Notes: a model not told the origin generated them from the sequence alone. A stretch of DNA of 62,519 bases from Bacillota bacterium (GCA_017577405.1 PIUA01000029.1:1-62519), one strand, 5' to 3'. Shown: positions 1 through 9,077, numbered from the stretch's first letter. Translations and numbers: made by a program.

Positions 1-5
1 GGCTC

Positions 6-473
6 CTACCCACCCGCCTCTTCCAGGACCCGTTCGATCCGCTGCTCCACCAGGTCCAGCCCCTGGGCCCCCGCCTGGAAGTGGCGGAGCTGGCCTTCCC
101 CGTCAAAGACGTAGTAGGCCGGGGTGAACTGGTTCTGAAAGCGATCGCTGATGCTCAGCCGGGAATCAACGGCCACGGGCTGGGTGAGGCCAAGCTGTTC
201 CACCGCTTCCCGGATCCGGTCCAGATCGGTGTCCGCCTTCTCCAGAGGCATGTGAATGGCCAGCACCTGGAGCCCCCGGGGTCCGTACCGGTCCCGCCAC
301 TCGTTCACCCGGGGCATGGCCTCTTTGCAGAGCCCGCAGGAGACGGCCCAGAAGTGGACCAAGAGGGGCCGGCCCGGCTGGATGGGGCCTTCGGTCTCGG
401 TGGGTTCCGGGGTGTTGAGCCAGGCCACCGCCCCTTCCAGGGAGGGCAGGGGGCTTCGCAGCCTTAAAGGCAT
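6..473 (-). CDS. TlpA/ResA-like thioredoxin-fold protein
   Basis: This 155-residue protein has a thioredoxin fold with a CxxC redox pair (Cys46-Gly-Leu-Cys49) after the strand LLVHFWAVS, and a cis-Pro loop near the C-terminus (FTPAYYVF). TlpA/ResA proteins normally sit outside the membrane and reduce apocytochrome c or disulfides. This one shows no signal peptide or N-terminal membrane segment, so it is probably cytoplasmic. It lies 28 bases downstream of a peroxiredoxin gene on the same strand and may recycle that enzyme, which is an inference from position. A role in cytochrome c maturation is also possible, because ccm genes lie further along. The family is clear and the substrate is not. 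Confidence 0.8.
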   Translation of the reverse strand: MPLRLRSPLPSLEGAVAWLNTPEPTETEGPIQPGRPLLVHFWAVSCGLCKEAMPRVNEWRDRYGPRGLQVLAIHMPLEKADTDLDRIREAVEQLGLTQPVAVDSRLSISDRFQNQFTPAYYVFDGEGQLRHFQAGAQGLDLVEQRIERVLEEAGG

Positions 474-501
474 AGGTTCGCCTCCTTACCGGGCCTTCTC
501 C

Positions 502-1050
502 CTACTGGCCTTCCACATGCTCGTCGCCCGGCCGCCAGCCGGCCCCGCAGAGGCCACCCGACTGAAGGGCCTGGAGCACCCGCAGGGTCTCCTCCACGCT
601 CCGCCCCACCGCGTCCTCGTGGATCACCTCGTAGCGGACGATCCCCTCGGGGTCGATGATGAAGAGTCCCCGCAGGGCTGTCCCCGTTACCTCGTCCAGC
701 ACGCCGTAGCTGCGGGCAACTTGGTGGGTGGGGTCGCTGGCCAGGGGGTAGTTGATGGGGCCCAGCCCCTCCAACTCCCCGTCCCGAGGGGTCTTGATCC
801 AGGCCCTGTGGACGTAGACCGAATCGACGCTGCAGCCCAGGACGTCGCAGTTGAGCGCCTGGAACTCTTCGTAGCGCTCGCTGAGAGCCCGGATCTCAGT
901 GGGGCAGACGAAGGTAAAATCGGCTGGGTAAAAGAAGAAGACCAGCCATCGGCCCCGGTAATCTTGGAGGCGAACGGGCTCGTTCAGCTGCTCCAAGTTC
1001 TTGGTGCTGGCCATCTCGAAGACAGGCGCGGGCTTCCCTACCAGGGTCAT
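502..1050 (-). CDS. Peroxiredoxin (AhpC/Prx1 type, 2-Cys)
   Basis: This is a 182-residue thiol peroxidase of the AhpC/Prx1 group, which reduces hydrogen peroxide and organic peroxides in the cytoplasm. The peroxidatic cysteine is Cys49 in the motif FTFVCPTE. A second cysteine, Cys168 in the C-terminal GLCGAGW stretch, sits where typical 2-Cys enzymes carry the resolving cysteine. The length is normal for the family. It is the first gene of a two-gene unit with the thioredoxin-like gene downstream, which could supply electrons. It is divergent from argF across about 200 bases. No AhpF-type reductase is next to it. Confidence 0.92.
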   Translation of the reverse strand: MTLVGKPAPVFEMASTKNLEQLNEPVRLQDYRGRWLVFFFYPADFTFVCPTEIRALSERYEEFQALNCDVLGCSVDSVYVHRAWIKTPRDGELEGLGPINYPLASDPTHQVARSYGVLDEVTGTALRGLFIIDPEGIVRYEVIHEDAVGRSVEETLRVLQALQSGGLCGAGWRPGDEHVEGQ

Positions 1051-1256
1051 GCTGCGATCCCTCCCAAAGCCTCGTGCCCGGAGGGCCCTCGGGCATGCCC
1101 GGAGCGTCCTTCGGGGTCTCCGCCGGGGTCGTCGGGTGCCGGCCGTAATGAAGCATCCCCCACGGCCTGGGCCCTATGAAGGGTTCCAAGGGAGGGGCTG
1201 GCAGGTGCTGCCAGCCCCGCGGGGCGGTGGGGGAGGGCTCAGAAGGGAGGCTGACC

Positions 1257-2228
1257 ATGGAACGCATCTTCCGCGACGATGTGGCCCGGGAGATGGCGGG
1301 CCACGATTTTCTTACCATCGCCGATCTCTCCAGCGAGCAGTTCCAGCGGCTGATCGACGCGGCCCAGGTTCTGAAGCAGGCCCGGCGGGCCCCTTGGACG
1401 CGCCGGCTGCTGGAGGGGCGGACCTTGGCCATGATCTTCGCCAAGCCGTCCACCCGGACCCGGGTCAGCTTTGAGGTGGCCATGTACGAGCTTGGGGGGT
1501 ACGCCCTCTTCCTCAACCCCCAAGACCTCCAGCTGGGCCGGGGCGAGACGGTGGCCGACACGGCCCGGGTCCTTTCCCGGATGGTGGACGGGATCCTCAT
1601 CCGGACCTTCGAGCAGGCGGAGGTGGAGGAGCTGGCCCGCCATGCGACGGTGCCGGTCATCAACGGGCTGACCAACACCTTCCACCCCACCCAGGCCGTG
1701 GCCGATCTCCTCACCCTCCGGGAGCACAAGGGCGATCTGCACCGGCTGGTGGTTACCTACGTGGGCGACGGGAACAACGTGGCCCACTCCCTCATGCTGG
1801 GCGCTGCCCGGGTAGGGATGGAGCTGCGGGTCTGCACGCCGCCCGAGCTGGCGCCCGATCCGGAGGTGGTCCGCATGGCCCAGCAGAAGGCGGAGGAGAC
1901 GGGGGCCCGCATCCTCCTCTGTCACGACCCCGCCGAGGCGGTGGACGGGGTGGATGCGGTCTACACCGATGTCTGGGCGAGCATGGGCCAGGAAGGCGAG
2001 CGGGAGCGCCGGCTGGAACTGCTCCGGCCCTACCAGGTGAACCAGGAGCTCCTGAGCCGGGCCCGGCCGGGCGCGGTGGTCCTCCACTGCCTGCCCGCCC
2101 ACCGGAACGAGGAGATCACCGATGAGGTGATGGACGGGCCCCAGTCGGTGGTCTTCGACCAGGCGGAGAACCGGCTCCACGCCCAGAAGGCGATTCTCAC
2201 CCTCTTCCTGGGCACCGAGCCCGTCTAA
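1257..2228 (+). CDS. argF: Ornithine carbamoyltransferase
   Basis: This enzyme makes citrulline from ornithine and carbamoyl phosphate in arginine biosynthesis, or runs in reverse in arginine catabolism. The 323-residue protein has the carbamoyl-phosphate loop STRTR at residues 65-69, the motif FHPTQ, and the ornithine-binding HCLPAHRNEE near the C-terminus. The ATG at 1257 was chosen over an upstream in-frame ATG because AAGGGAGG precedes it by about six bases and it gives the family's usual N-terminus. No other arg gene is adjacent, so it looks like a single-gene unit. A catabolic arcB role cannot be excluded from sequence alone. Confidence 0.93.
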   Translation: MERIFRDDVAREMAGHDFLTIADLSSEQFQRLIDAAQVLKQARRAPWTRRLLEGRTLAMIFAKPSTRTRVSFEVAMYELGGYALFLNPQDLQLGRGETVADTARVLSRMVDGILIRTFEQAEVEELARHATVPVINGLTNTFHPTQAVADLLTLREHKGDLHRLVVTYVGDGNNVAHSLMLGAARVGMELRVCTPPELAPDPEVVRMAQQKAEETGARILLCHDPAEAVDGVDAVYTDVWASMGQEGERERRLELLRPYQVNQELLSRARPGAVVLHCLPAHRNEEITDEVMDGPQSVVFDQAENRLHAQKAILTLFLGTEPV

Positions 2229-2307
2229 GGGGTGCCCGGCCCCGAGAGGGCCCCGGTGGGCGGGAAGGGGCGAGCCTTCCCGCCTGCCGGGCCGGAGGCC
2301 CTCGAAT

Positions 2308-2706
2308 TTGGGGAAAGCTCCGCGTGGACCGTCACCAATCGGCCTGGAAGTGTGTATCCCCTCGTTAGAAGGGGATGGCACGCACCCCTTTGAGGGGGGA
2401 GGGCGGTTGGAGGAGCCGGTCTTTGTGGGGGGGCGATACGGTCGACGGTATCATCGGGCCCGGTGCCCGCTCCTTTCGCGGGCGGAACGCCGGGTGTTGC
2501 CCCGGTCCCAGGCGGAGGCCGAGGGCTACGATCCTTGCGGGTACTGCTTCCGTTTCCCCATCTCCTGCCTTGCGCTCCACTGTGAAGAGAACGACGGCAG
2601 CGGGCGCTGCCAGCTCCAGACGTCCCCCCGGCCCGGGTTGACGGTCCTCGGCTGCGGCAAGTTCCGCCTCCGCCGGCCCCGGGGCGGGGAGCGCCGCTTC
2701 GCGTAG
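2308..2706 (+). CDS. Small Ada-like zinc-binding protein (candidate)
   Basis: This reading frame codes for up to 132 residues. Its middle resembles the metal-binding domain of Ada: a VGGRYGRRYH strand, a Cys in RARCPLL, an acidic helix, then GYDPCGYC with a CxxC pair. Four further cysteines follow toward the C-terminus. In Ada this fold binds one zinc through four cysteines. Here it is not fused to a methyltransferase, so a DNA-repair role should not be assumed. The start is uncertain: a GTG near 2428 preceded by GGAGGA would remove a low-complexity N-terminus. The frame fills most of a 540-base gap between argF and the methyltransferase gene. Confidence 0.45.
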   Translation: MGKAPRGPSPIGLEVCIPSLEGDGTHPFEGGGRLEEPVFVGGRYGRRYHRARCPLLSRAERRVLPRSQAEAEGYDPCGYCFRFPISCLALHCEENDGSGRCQLQTSPRPGLTVLGCGKFRLRRPRGGERRFA

Positions 2707-2770
2707 GCCCTGTCCTTGCACGCCGCCGGGGCGGAGGGTATGATGGCCTCCGAGATCGGCGGGTGGAGGG

Positions 2771-4174
2771 ATGTGGGTGGCCCGGCAGGCCTCGGTGGGC
2801 ACGGCTGGTCCCAGGCCGGCCCCCGGTGACCAGATCGAGCTTGAGGTGGTGGATCTCAACCACTCGGGCGAGGGGGTGGGCCGGCACCAGGGCTTCGTCC
2901 TCTTCGTGCCGGGGGCCCTGCCGGGCGAGCGGGTGACCGTGGTGGTGGAGGCGGTCCAGGCCCGGTACGGCCGGGCCCGCCTGCTGGAGGTGCGCGAGCC
3001 CTCGCCGGATCGGGTGGCGCCCGCCTGCCCCGTGGCCAGCCTCTGCGGGGGCTGCCAGCTCCAGCACCTGAGCTACCCGGCCGAGCTCGCCTGGAAGCGG
3101 CGGCGGGTGGAGGCGGCCCTGGAGCGGGTGGGGCGGCTGGGGGCGGTGTCGGTGGAGCCCGTCTGGGGCATGCCCGCCGACCCCTGGCGGTACCGGAACA
3201 AGGCCCAGTTCCCCGTGGGGCGGAGGGGCGGGCAGGTGGTGGTGGGCTTCTTCCGAAGGGGGAGCCACCAGATCGTCCCCTCCGAAGACTGCCTCATCCA
3301 AAGCGAGGCGGTGGTCCGGGCGGCCCAGCTGGCCCGCCGTCTGGCCCAGGAGGCGGGCCTCGTCCCCTATGATGCGACGACCCATGAGGGGGACCTGCGG
3401 CACCTGGTGGTCCGGGAGGCGGTCGATCCGGCCCAGCTCTTGCTCGCCTTGGTCACCCGGACCCCCGAGCCCGTTCCCGAGGCGGTGATCCAAGGGCTGG
3501 TGGAGGGGCTGCCCCAGCTGGTGGGCATCGTTCAGAACGTCCAGCCTGAGCGGACCAACCGGATCCTGGGCCCGGAGGAGCGGCTCCTCTGGGGCCGGCC
3601 CTACCTGGAGGAACGCCTCGGGCCCTTCCGTTTCCGCCTGGGTGTCCAGTCCTTCTTCCAGGTGAACCGGGTCCAGGCCGAGCGCCTCTACCGGCTTGCG
3701 GTGGAGCTGGCCGATCCCACCCCCGACGACACGGTGCTCGACGGCTACTGCGGTGTGGGCGGCATCACCCTCTTTTTGGCCCAGCGGGCCGGTCTGGTCT
3801 GGGGGGTGGAGGAGAACCCCCAGGCGGTGGCCGACGCCCGGGCCAACGCGCAGCGGAACGGCGTCCCCAACGCCCGGTTCGCCGCGGCCCGGCTGGAGGC
3901 GTGGCTCCCCCGTCGGGTGGCGGCAGGCTTCCGCCCCCGGGTGGCCGTGGTCGACCCGCCCCGGAGCGGGGTCCGGCCTGAAGCCCTGGAGGCCCTGGCG
4001 GCGGCTGAGGTGGAGCGGCTGGTCTACGTCTCCTGCAACCCCGAAACCCTCGCCCGGGACCTGGCCCACCTGGTGACCCGGGGCTACCGGGTGGTCCACG
4101 TGCAGCCGGTGGACATGTTCCCCCGGACCGCGCACGTGGAGGTGGTCGCCCTCCTCCAAAGGGCCCCCGCCTAG
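2771..4174 (+). CDS. rlmD: 23S rRNA/tRNA uracil-C5 methyltransferase (RumA/RlmD family)
   Basis: This SAM-dependent enzyme makes 5-methyluridine in 23S rRNA or tRNA. The 467-residue protein starts with a TRAM-type RNA-binding domain (about residues 18-75). A [4Fe-4S] cluster motif follows, Cys-x5-Cys-x2-Cys in CPVASLCGGC, with a fourth cysteine in SEDC. The C-terminal methyltransferase domain carries DGYCGVGG, DPPRSG and the catalytic cysteine in YVSCNP. GGAGGG touches the ATG at 2771, so the GTG at 2777, six bases from the site, may be the true start. Which rRNA position it modifies (U747, U1939 or both, as in Firmicute RlmCD) cannot be told from sequence. Confidence 0.9.
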   Translation: MWVARQASVGTAGPRPAPGDQIELEVVDLNHSGEGVGRHQGFVLFVPGALPGERVTVVVEAVQARYGRARLLEVREPSPDRVAPACPVASLCGGCQLQHLSYPAELAWKRRRVEAALERVGRLGAVSVEPVWGMPADPWRYRNKAQFPVGRRGGQVVVGFFRRGSHQIVPSEDCLIQSEAVVRAAQLARRLAQEAGLVPYDATTHEGDLRHLVVREAVDPAQLLLALVTRTPEPVPEAVIQGLVEGLPQLVGIVQNVQPERTNRILGPEERLLWGRPYLEERLGPFRFRLGVQSFFQVNRVQAERLYRLAVELADPTPDDTVLDGYCGVGGITLFLAQRAGLVWGVEENPQAVADARANAQRNGVPNARFAAARLEAWLPRRVAAGFRPRVAVVDPPRSGVRPEALEALAAAEVERLVYVSCNPETLARDLAHLVTRGYRVVHVQPVDMFPRTAHVEVVALLQRAPA

Positions 4175-4320
4175 CCAGGACCTTCTCCCGTCCACGGGGA
4201 AAGAAGAACGAGACCCACTCGTCGTTGGGATTGGGCCCCTGGCTGATGGGTGCGAAGCGCGGGACGAGCGGTGCGGCCCGTGGCTGGCGCGCCCGTCAGA
4301 TCCGCGAGGAGGCGAAGGCT

Positions 4321-4734
4321 GTGCCGGTGCAGCACGTGGTCTTGGTGGTGGGCGATCTCCTCGCCTTCCTTCTCTTCGGCGCCCTGGGGCGGGCGAGCCA
4401 CGGGCTGGAGGTGAGCCTGGGGACGGCTGTCGGGGCGGCCTCCCCCTTCGCCCTGGCCTGGCTGGGGATGGGCCTGCTCCTGGGCACCCTCCGGCCGGAG
4501 CGGGCTGCCCGGCCCCTGGAGGCCATCAAATGGGCTTGGCTCACCTGGGGGGGTGCCTGGCCTGTGGGCCTCCTGCTCCGGAGCTGGATCCTCCAGCGGC
4601 CCATCGTCTGGACCTTCGCGCTGGTGGTCTTGGGCACCAACCTGGTCATCCTGGGCCTGTGGCGGGCGGCGTACGGGTGGCTGGCCGGCCGCCAGGGGTG
4701 GGCCCGGGCCGCCACCGCCGGCCGCCCCCGGTAA
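4321..4734 (+). CDS. DUF3054-type four-helix membrane protein
   Basis: The 137-residue protein is almost entirely hydrophobic and has four predicted membrane helices. Its beginning, VVLVVGDLLAFLLFGALGR, matches the pattern of the DUF3054 family of small integral membrane proteins of unknown function. The GTG at 4321 was chosen because GAGGAGG lies about five bases upstream and the protein then starts directly at the first helix. An upstream ATG at 4225 would add 32 basic, non-conserved residues. The gene lies between the RNA methyltransferase gene and the CBS-HEPN gene and could share a transcript with the latter. No function is proposed. Confidence 0.7.
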   Translation: MPVQHVVLVVGDLLAFLLFGALGRASHGLEVSLGTAVGAASPFALAWLGMGLLLGTLRPERAARPLEAIKWAWLTWGGAWPVGLLLRSWILQRPIVWTFALVVLGTNLVILGLWRAAYGWLAGRQGWARAATAGRPR

Positions 4735-4794
4735 AGGAGGGGACCTGCCCGGAAGCGAAACCCTGAGCCAAGAACCCTTTGGGACGGGATCAGG

Positions 4795-5607
4795 GTGCGG
4801 GCACGAGACGTCATGCAGTATCCGGCGGTGGTGGTGGAGAGCCGGGCGCCGGTCCTCTACGCCATCGGCCTGCTCGATCAGAGCGGCTACGCGCAGCTCC
4901 CCGTGGTCCAAGACGGGGAGCTGGTGGGCACCTTTGTCGCCGCCGATGTCCGCCACCTCTACTGGGAGGTGGCGGAAAAAGAGGGCGAGATCGACCTCCG
5001 GGTAGAGCTGGCCCGGCGGAGCGTGGGCCAGGTCTGCAGCCCGCCCCTGCCGGTGGTGGAGCCCGACCGGAGCCTGAGCGGGCTCCTCCGCCTCCTGGAT
5101 GAGCACCACGCGGTCCTGGTGGCCTGCGACGAGGGGTACGGCATCGTCACCTCCATGGACCTGGTGGTCCAGGTCCGCCCGGCCATCATCCTCGATGAGC
5201 TGGAGGATGAGCTGCGGGCCTTCCTTACCCGGGAGCTGGCCCGCACCGGCCCGGACTGGTGGGAGCGGCGGGTGCCCACCCCGGTCCGGAAGCGGTGTGA
5301 GTCCCGCCGCCAGGATGAGCTGGCCGGGCTCCCCGCCGCCCTGGCCCAAGTGGAGCAAGAGACCCCTCTTCTGGAGTACGCCAGTTTCGGCGACTACCTG
5401 GCCATCATCTTGGAGGACCGGAACTGGCAAGAGCTCTTCCAGCCCATCTTCCGCTCCAAGGAGTGGGTGATGCGCCGCTTCACCGACCTCCGGGAGCTCC
5501 GCAACCGGGTGGCCCACAACCGGAAGCTCGATCCGGACCGGTGCGAGCTGCTGGATGTGTACGCCGGCGAGTTTCTCGCTGCCATCCGGGGTGAACCCCT
5601 CCGCTAG
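4795..5607 (+). CDS. CBS-pair protein with C-terminal HEPN-like domain
   Basis: The 270-residue protein begins with two CBS motifs (about residues 1-125, the first starting RARDVMQYPAVVVE). Such pairs form a Bateman module that usually binds adenine nucleotides. The C-terminal half (about 150-265) is helical and ends with ELRNRVAHNR. This contains the R-x4-H signature (Arg236 to His241) of HEPN domains, most like the Swt1-type HEPN group. Many HEPN proteins are RNases or toxins, while others only bind RNA or nucleotides. A nucleotide-gated RNase is therefore a possibility and not a conclusion. The GTG start gives a complete first CBS strand. The stop overlaps the convergent thiD stop by four bases. 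Confidence 0.75.
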   Translation: MRARDVMQYPAVVVESRAPVLYAIGLLDQSGYAQLPVVQDGELVGTFVAADVRHLYWEVAEKEGEIDLRVELARRSVGQVCSPPLPVVEPDRSLSGLLRLLDEHHAVLVACDEGYGIVTSMDLVVQVRPAIILDELEDELRAFLTRELARTGPDWWERRVPTPVRKRCESRRQDELAGLPAALAQVEQETPLLEYASFGDYLAIILEDRNWQELFQPIFRSKEWVMRRFTDLRELRNRVAHNRKLDPDRCELLDVYAGEFLAAIRGEPLR

Positions 5608-6524
5608 CCGCCCGGCGGCGCCGATGGGGGCCAACCCGGCTCCGCCAGGGGCCAGAGGTGGTTGGTGGGGCCGTGGCCTTCGCCGATGGCGGGCGCGGTC
5701 TCGATGGCCCGGGTGACGAAGGTTTTGGCCAGCTGGATGGCCTCCAGCACCGGCCGGCCCTGGGCGAGGAAGGCGGTGATGGCCGCCGCGAAGGTGCAGC
5801 CCGTGCCATGGGTCCGGGTGGTCTCCATCCGGGGCGCCCGCAACTCGTGGAAGCTCTGGCCGTCGTAGACCACATCGACCGCCACCGGCCCCGGCCGGTG
5901 GCCGCCTTTCATCACCACCCAGGCGGGCCCCAGGTCGTGGAGCCGCCGGGCCGCCTCCCGCACCGCCTCGGGGGTCTCGAGGCGCAGGCCCGTCAGGGCT
6001 TCGGCCTCCGGTAGGTTGGGGGTGATGACCGTGGCCAGAGGCAGGAGCAGGCGGATCACCGCCTCCCGGGCCTCGGGCGCGAGGAGGGGAGCGCCCCCCT
6101 TAGCCACCATCACCGGGTCCACCACCAGGGGCGACAGCCCGTGAGCCCGCACCCCGTCCGCCACCGCCTCCACCACCCCGGCGTTGGCCAGCATCCCGGT
6201 CTTGGCCGCGTCGGCCCCGATGTCGCCCAAGACCGAGTCCATCTGCTGCCGGACCAGCTCCGGGTCCAGGGCGGAGGACGCCTGGACGCCCAGGGTGTTC
6301 TGCGCGGTGATGGCGGTCACCACCGACATGCCGTAGCACCTCAGCACAGTGAAGGTCTTGAGATCGGCCTGGATCCCAGCCCCGCCGCCCGAGTCGGAGC
6401 CGGCGATGGTGAGGGCGATGGGGGGCCGGGCGTCCCCCTCGGTGGGCGGGCCTTCCCGGCCCTTGGGCGGGAGGTGCAGCGTCAGCTCGCCCCCGGGATC
6501 CCCCGGGGGAGGCGCGGGAACCAT
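5604..6524 (-). CDS. thiD: Hydroxymethylpyrimidine/phosphomethylpyrimidine kinase
   Basis: ThiD phosphorylates hydroxymethylpyrimidine twice to give HMP-PP, the pyrimidine half of thiamine. The ribokinase-fold protein of about 306 residues shows [21 protein letters not shown] at the substrate site, the KTGML loop, DPVM, and the catalytic GTGCTF motif near the C-terminus. About 38 residues before the conserved core are rich in Pro and Gly and look like a lineage-specific extension. The ATG at 6524 sits six bases from AAGGAGGG, while a GTG at 6530 touches that site. It is the last gene of thiM-thiE-thiL-thiD and probably falls under the TPP riboswitch. Confidence 0.92.
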   Translation of the reverse strand: MVPAPPPGDPGGELTLHLPPKGREGPPTEGDARPPIALTIAGSDSGGGAGIQADLKTFTVLRCYGMSVVTAITAQNTLGVQASSALDPELVRQQMDSVLGDIGADAAKTGMLANAGVVEAVADGVRAHGLSPLVVDPVMVAKGGAPLLAPEAREAVIRLLLPLATVITPNLPEAEALTGLRLETPEAVREAARRLHDLGPAWVVMKGGHRPGPVAVDVVYDGQSFHELRAPRMETTRTHGTGCTFAAAITAFLAQGRPVLEAIQLAKTFVTRAIETAPAIGEGHGPTNHLWPLAEPGWPPSAPPGG

Positions 6525-6536
6525 GATCACCCCTCC

Positions 6537-7574
6537 TTACGTCGGCACGTTGGACGAGGGAACGGCATCGGGCCGGTGGACCCAGCCAGTGGCGGCCAGG
6601 GGCTCCTCCCGCCCGTCCCGCACCAGGGTGATGCCTGCCTCAGGCGGGGTCACCTCCCCCAGGGTGTGGAGGGCCAGCCCCGCTTCGGCCAGGGCCTGCT
6701 GCACCCGGTCTTCCACCGCCGGATCGTAGGTGAAGAGGAGCTCGTAATCCTCCCCGCCGCCCAGGGCCCAGGCCCAGGGGTCCTGGTCCAGCAGGCGGGC
6801 CACCACCTGGGCCTCGGGCGCGATGGGGACCTGGTCGGCCCAGAGGCGGAAGCCCACGCCCGATTCGCGGGCCAGGTGGTGCACCTCCGAGGCCAGCCCG
6901 TCGCTCACATCCATCATGGCCCGCACCCCTCGGGAGGCGGCCAGGAGCTGGCCGGCCCGCACCCGGGGCTCGGGCTCCCGGTGGGCCCGGAGGCAGGCCT
7001 CCACCGCCCGGGCGTCCGGGGGAGGGAGCGCCCGGAGGGGGCCGGGGTGTGCCAGGAGCCAGGCCAGCCCCGCGGCGGAGGCGCCCAGGGGGGCCGTCAC
7101 CCCCACCCGATCGCCGGGCTGGGCGCCGCTCCGCAAGAGGGGCTGCCCGGGGCCGGGCACGCCCAGGATGGCCACGTCGATGAAGAGGCGTTCAGGGCTG
7201 GTCACCGTGTCGCCACCCACCACCTGGACGCCGTGATCCCGGGCCAGACGAAGGAGGCCGTCGTAGAGTGCTTCCACGAAGGCCTCATCGAGGCCCGGCC
7301 GGAGGCCCAGGGTGATGAGGGCGAAGAGGGGCCGGCCCCCCATGCTGCCGATGTCGCTCAAGTTGACCGCCAGCGCCTTCCAGCCCAGCTGGCGGGGGTC
7401 CATCAGGTCCAGGCGGAAGTGGATCCCCTCCACCAGGGCGTCGGAGCTGGCCAGCAGGCTGCCCCCCGGCAGGGTGAGGACGGCGGTGTCGTCCCCGATG
7501 CCCCGGAGGACGCCAGGACCCGGCGGCCCCACCTGGCGGCGGATGCGGGCGATCAGATCGAACTCAGCGGGCAT
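6537..7574 (-). CDS. thiL: Thiamine-monophosphate kinase
   Basis: ThiL phosphorylates thiamine monophosphate to thiamine pyrophosphate, the active cofactor. The 345-residue PurM-like protein starts with the GIGDDTAVL metal-binding loop. It also has [11 protein letters not shown], the GGDT motif and [11 protein letters not shown] in the second domain, and [10 protein letters not shown], all hallmarks of the family. Its ATG overlaps the thiE stop by one base (TGATG), which suggests coupled translation. Its stop is 12 bases before the thiD start. The four genes salvage thiazole and pyrimidine, join them and complete the cofactor. ThiC and ThiG are not in the window. Confidence 0.94.
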   Translation of the reverse strand: MPAEFDLIARIRRQVGPPGPGVLRGIGDDTAVLTLPGGSLLASSDALVEGIHFRLDLMDPRQLGWKALAVNLSDIGSMGGRPLFALITLGLRPGLDEAFVEALYDGLLRLARDHGVQVVGGDTVTSPERLFIDVAILGVPGPGQPLLRSGAQPGDRVGVTAPLGASAAGLAWLLAHPGPLRALPPPDARAVEACLRAHREPEPRVRAGQLLAASRGVRAMMDVSDGLASEVHHLARESGVGFRLWADQVPIAPEAQVVARLLDQDPWAWALGGGEDYELLFTYDPAVEDRVQQALAEAGLALHTLGEVTPPEAGITLVRDGREEPLAATGWVHRPDAVPSSNVPT

Positions 7575-8251
7575 CAGGCCTCGCCCCTCTCGGCTTGGAT
7601 GAGCCCGGCCAGCTCCGCGGCCGCGGCCCGGACATCCTCGGCGGCCACCACCGCCGAGACCACCCCCAGCCCGGCCACCCCCGTGGCCAGAACCTGGCGC
7701 GCGTTGCCGGCGTGGATCCCGCCGATGGCGACCACGGGGATCTGGACCGCCTGGACCAGCCGGGCCAGCTCGTCCAGACCCATGGGCTCCCGGTACGCTT
7801 TGGTGGGGGTGGCGAAGATGGCCCGAGTGCCCAGGTAGTCCGCGCCCTCCTCCTGGGCGGCCACCCCTTGCTCCACCGTCTCGGCGGTGATCCCGATGAG
7901 CAGGTGAGGCCCCGCCAGACGCCGGGCTTCCGCCAAAGGCAGGTCCTCCTGGCCCAGGTGCACGCCGTCGGCTTCGACGGCCAGGGCGATGTCCAGGCGG
8001 TCATTCACCACGAAGAGGGCGCCCGCTTCCCGGGTCAGCTGGCGGAGCTCCCGGCCCACCCGGTAGAGCTCCCGGCTGCTCCAGTCTTTCCCCCGAAGCT
8101 GAATCGCGGTCGCCCCGCCCTCCAGGGCCGCCCGGACCACCTCCACCTCCGAGCGGCCCCGGGCGAGGGCCCGGTCGGTCACCACGTAGAGCCGGAGCCG
8201 GTTGGGATCCAGCGGGCGCAAGGAGGAGGCCCGGCCGCTCTCGCCGGCCAT
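7574..8251 (-). CDS. thiE: Thiamine-phosphate synthase
   Basis: ThiE joins HMP-PP and thiazole phosphate to make thiamine monophosphate. The 225-residue TIM-barrel protein begins its core with LRLYVVTDRALARG. It carries IQLRGKDWSSRELY, FVVNDRLDIALAVEADGVHLGQEDL at the diphosphate and magnesium site, and GTRAIFATPTK. About 18 residues precede the core. The ATG follows the thiM stop directly, with no spacer, and the next gene thiL overlaps it by one base. This tight packing indicates one translationally coupled operon. Confidence 0.95.
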   Translation of the reverse strand: MAGESGRASSLRPLDPNRLRLYVVTDRALARGRSEVEVVRAALEGGATAIQLRGKDWSSRELYRVGRELRQLTREAGALFVVNDRLDIALAVEADGVHLGQEDLPLAEARRLAGPHLLIGITAETVEQGVAAQEEGADYLGTRAIFATPTKAYREPMGLDELARLVQAVQIPVVAIGGIHAGNARQVLATGVAGLGVVSAVVAAEDVRAAAAELAGLIQAERGEA

Positions 8252-9070
8252 CTAAGCCACCCTCCTCAGCCGCGCCCCTTGGGCCAGCTGGGCGGGGGTG
8301 AGGCCGTGGAGGCTGTCCAGAAGACGAGCCTGCAGCGTGCCCGGGCCCTGGGCTTCCTGGGCGGCCTGCTCGGCGGCCAGGCCGAAGGCGGCCAGGGCGG
8401 CCGCGGTCGCTTCCAAGGGGTTGGGATGGACAGCCACGAAGGCGGCCACCACCGACGTGGCCATGCAGCCCGTGCCCGTCACCAGCTGGAGCCACGGGTG
8501 GCCATTCTCCACCGCCAGGACCGCCCGGCCGTCGCTCACCCAGTCGGTGGCGCCGGTGGCCGCCGCCACCAGCTGCCGCTCCTGGGCCAAGGTGCGGACC
8601 AGGGTGGCCACGTCCCCCGCCTGGACCCCGTCCACCCCCCTGACCGTCGCCTCGCCGCCGGCCAGGATGGCCACCTCCGCCCCGTTGCCCCGGAGGACGG
8701 TGACCGGCAGCCGGTCCAGGAGGCGCTGGACCGTCTCCGTCCGGTAGGCGGTGGCGCCCGCGCCCACCGGGTCGAGGATGATGGGCACCCCCGCCTCCGC
8801 CGCCGCCTCGCCGGCCAGGAGCATGGCCTCCACCTGCTCCCGGGAGAGGGTTCCGATGTTCAGGACCAGGGCCCGGGCCGCCCGGGCCATCTCGGCCACC
8901 TCTTCAGGCGCGTGGGCCATCACGGGCGAGGCGCCGATGGCCAAGGTGGCGTTGGCGGTGGTGTTGGTGACAACCAGGTTGGTGATGTGGTGGATCAGAG
9001 GCCGTTCTTGCCGAAGGCGTTCCAGGATGGCGGCCGCTGTCGCCAGCAGGCCGGTGGGAGAAGAGCTCAC
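8252..9070 (-). CDS. thiM: Hydroxyethylthiazole kinase
   Basis: ThiM phosphorylates the thiazole moiety and allows salvage of exogenous thiazole. The 272-residue protein has the family landmarks LIHHITNLVV near the N-terminus, NIGTLS, PIILDPVGAGAT, and the GTGCMATS anion hole with its catalytic cysteine. The open frame extends upstream to 9175, but that would run into the TPP riboswitch. The GTG at 9070 is preceded by AGGAGG at eight bases and gives the normal length. Expression is almost certainly controlled by the riboswitch in its leader. A hairpin that covers the ribosome-binding site suggests translational control. Confidence 0.92.
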   Translation of the reverse strand: MSSSPTGLLATAAAILERLRQERPLIHHITNLVVTNTTANATLAIGASPVMAHAPEEVAEMARAARALVLNIGTLSREQVEAMLLAGEAAAEAGVPIILDPVGAGATAYRTETVQRLLDRLPVTVLRGNGAEVAILAGGEATVRGVDGVQAGDVATLVRTLAQERQLVAAATGATDWVSDGRAVLAVENGHPWLQLVTGTGCMATSVVAAFVAVHPNPLEATAAALAAFGLAAEQAAQEAQGPGTLQARLLDSLHGLTPAQLAQGARLRRVA

Positions 9071-9077
9071 TGGGATT

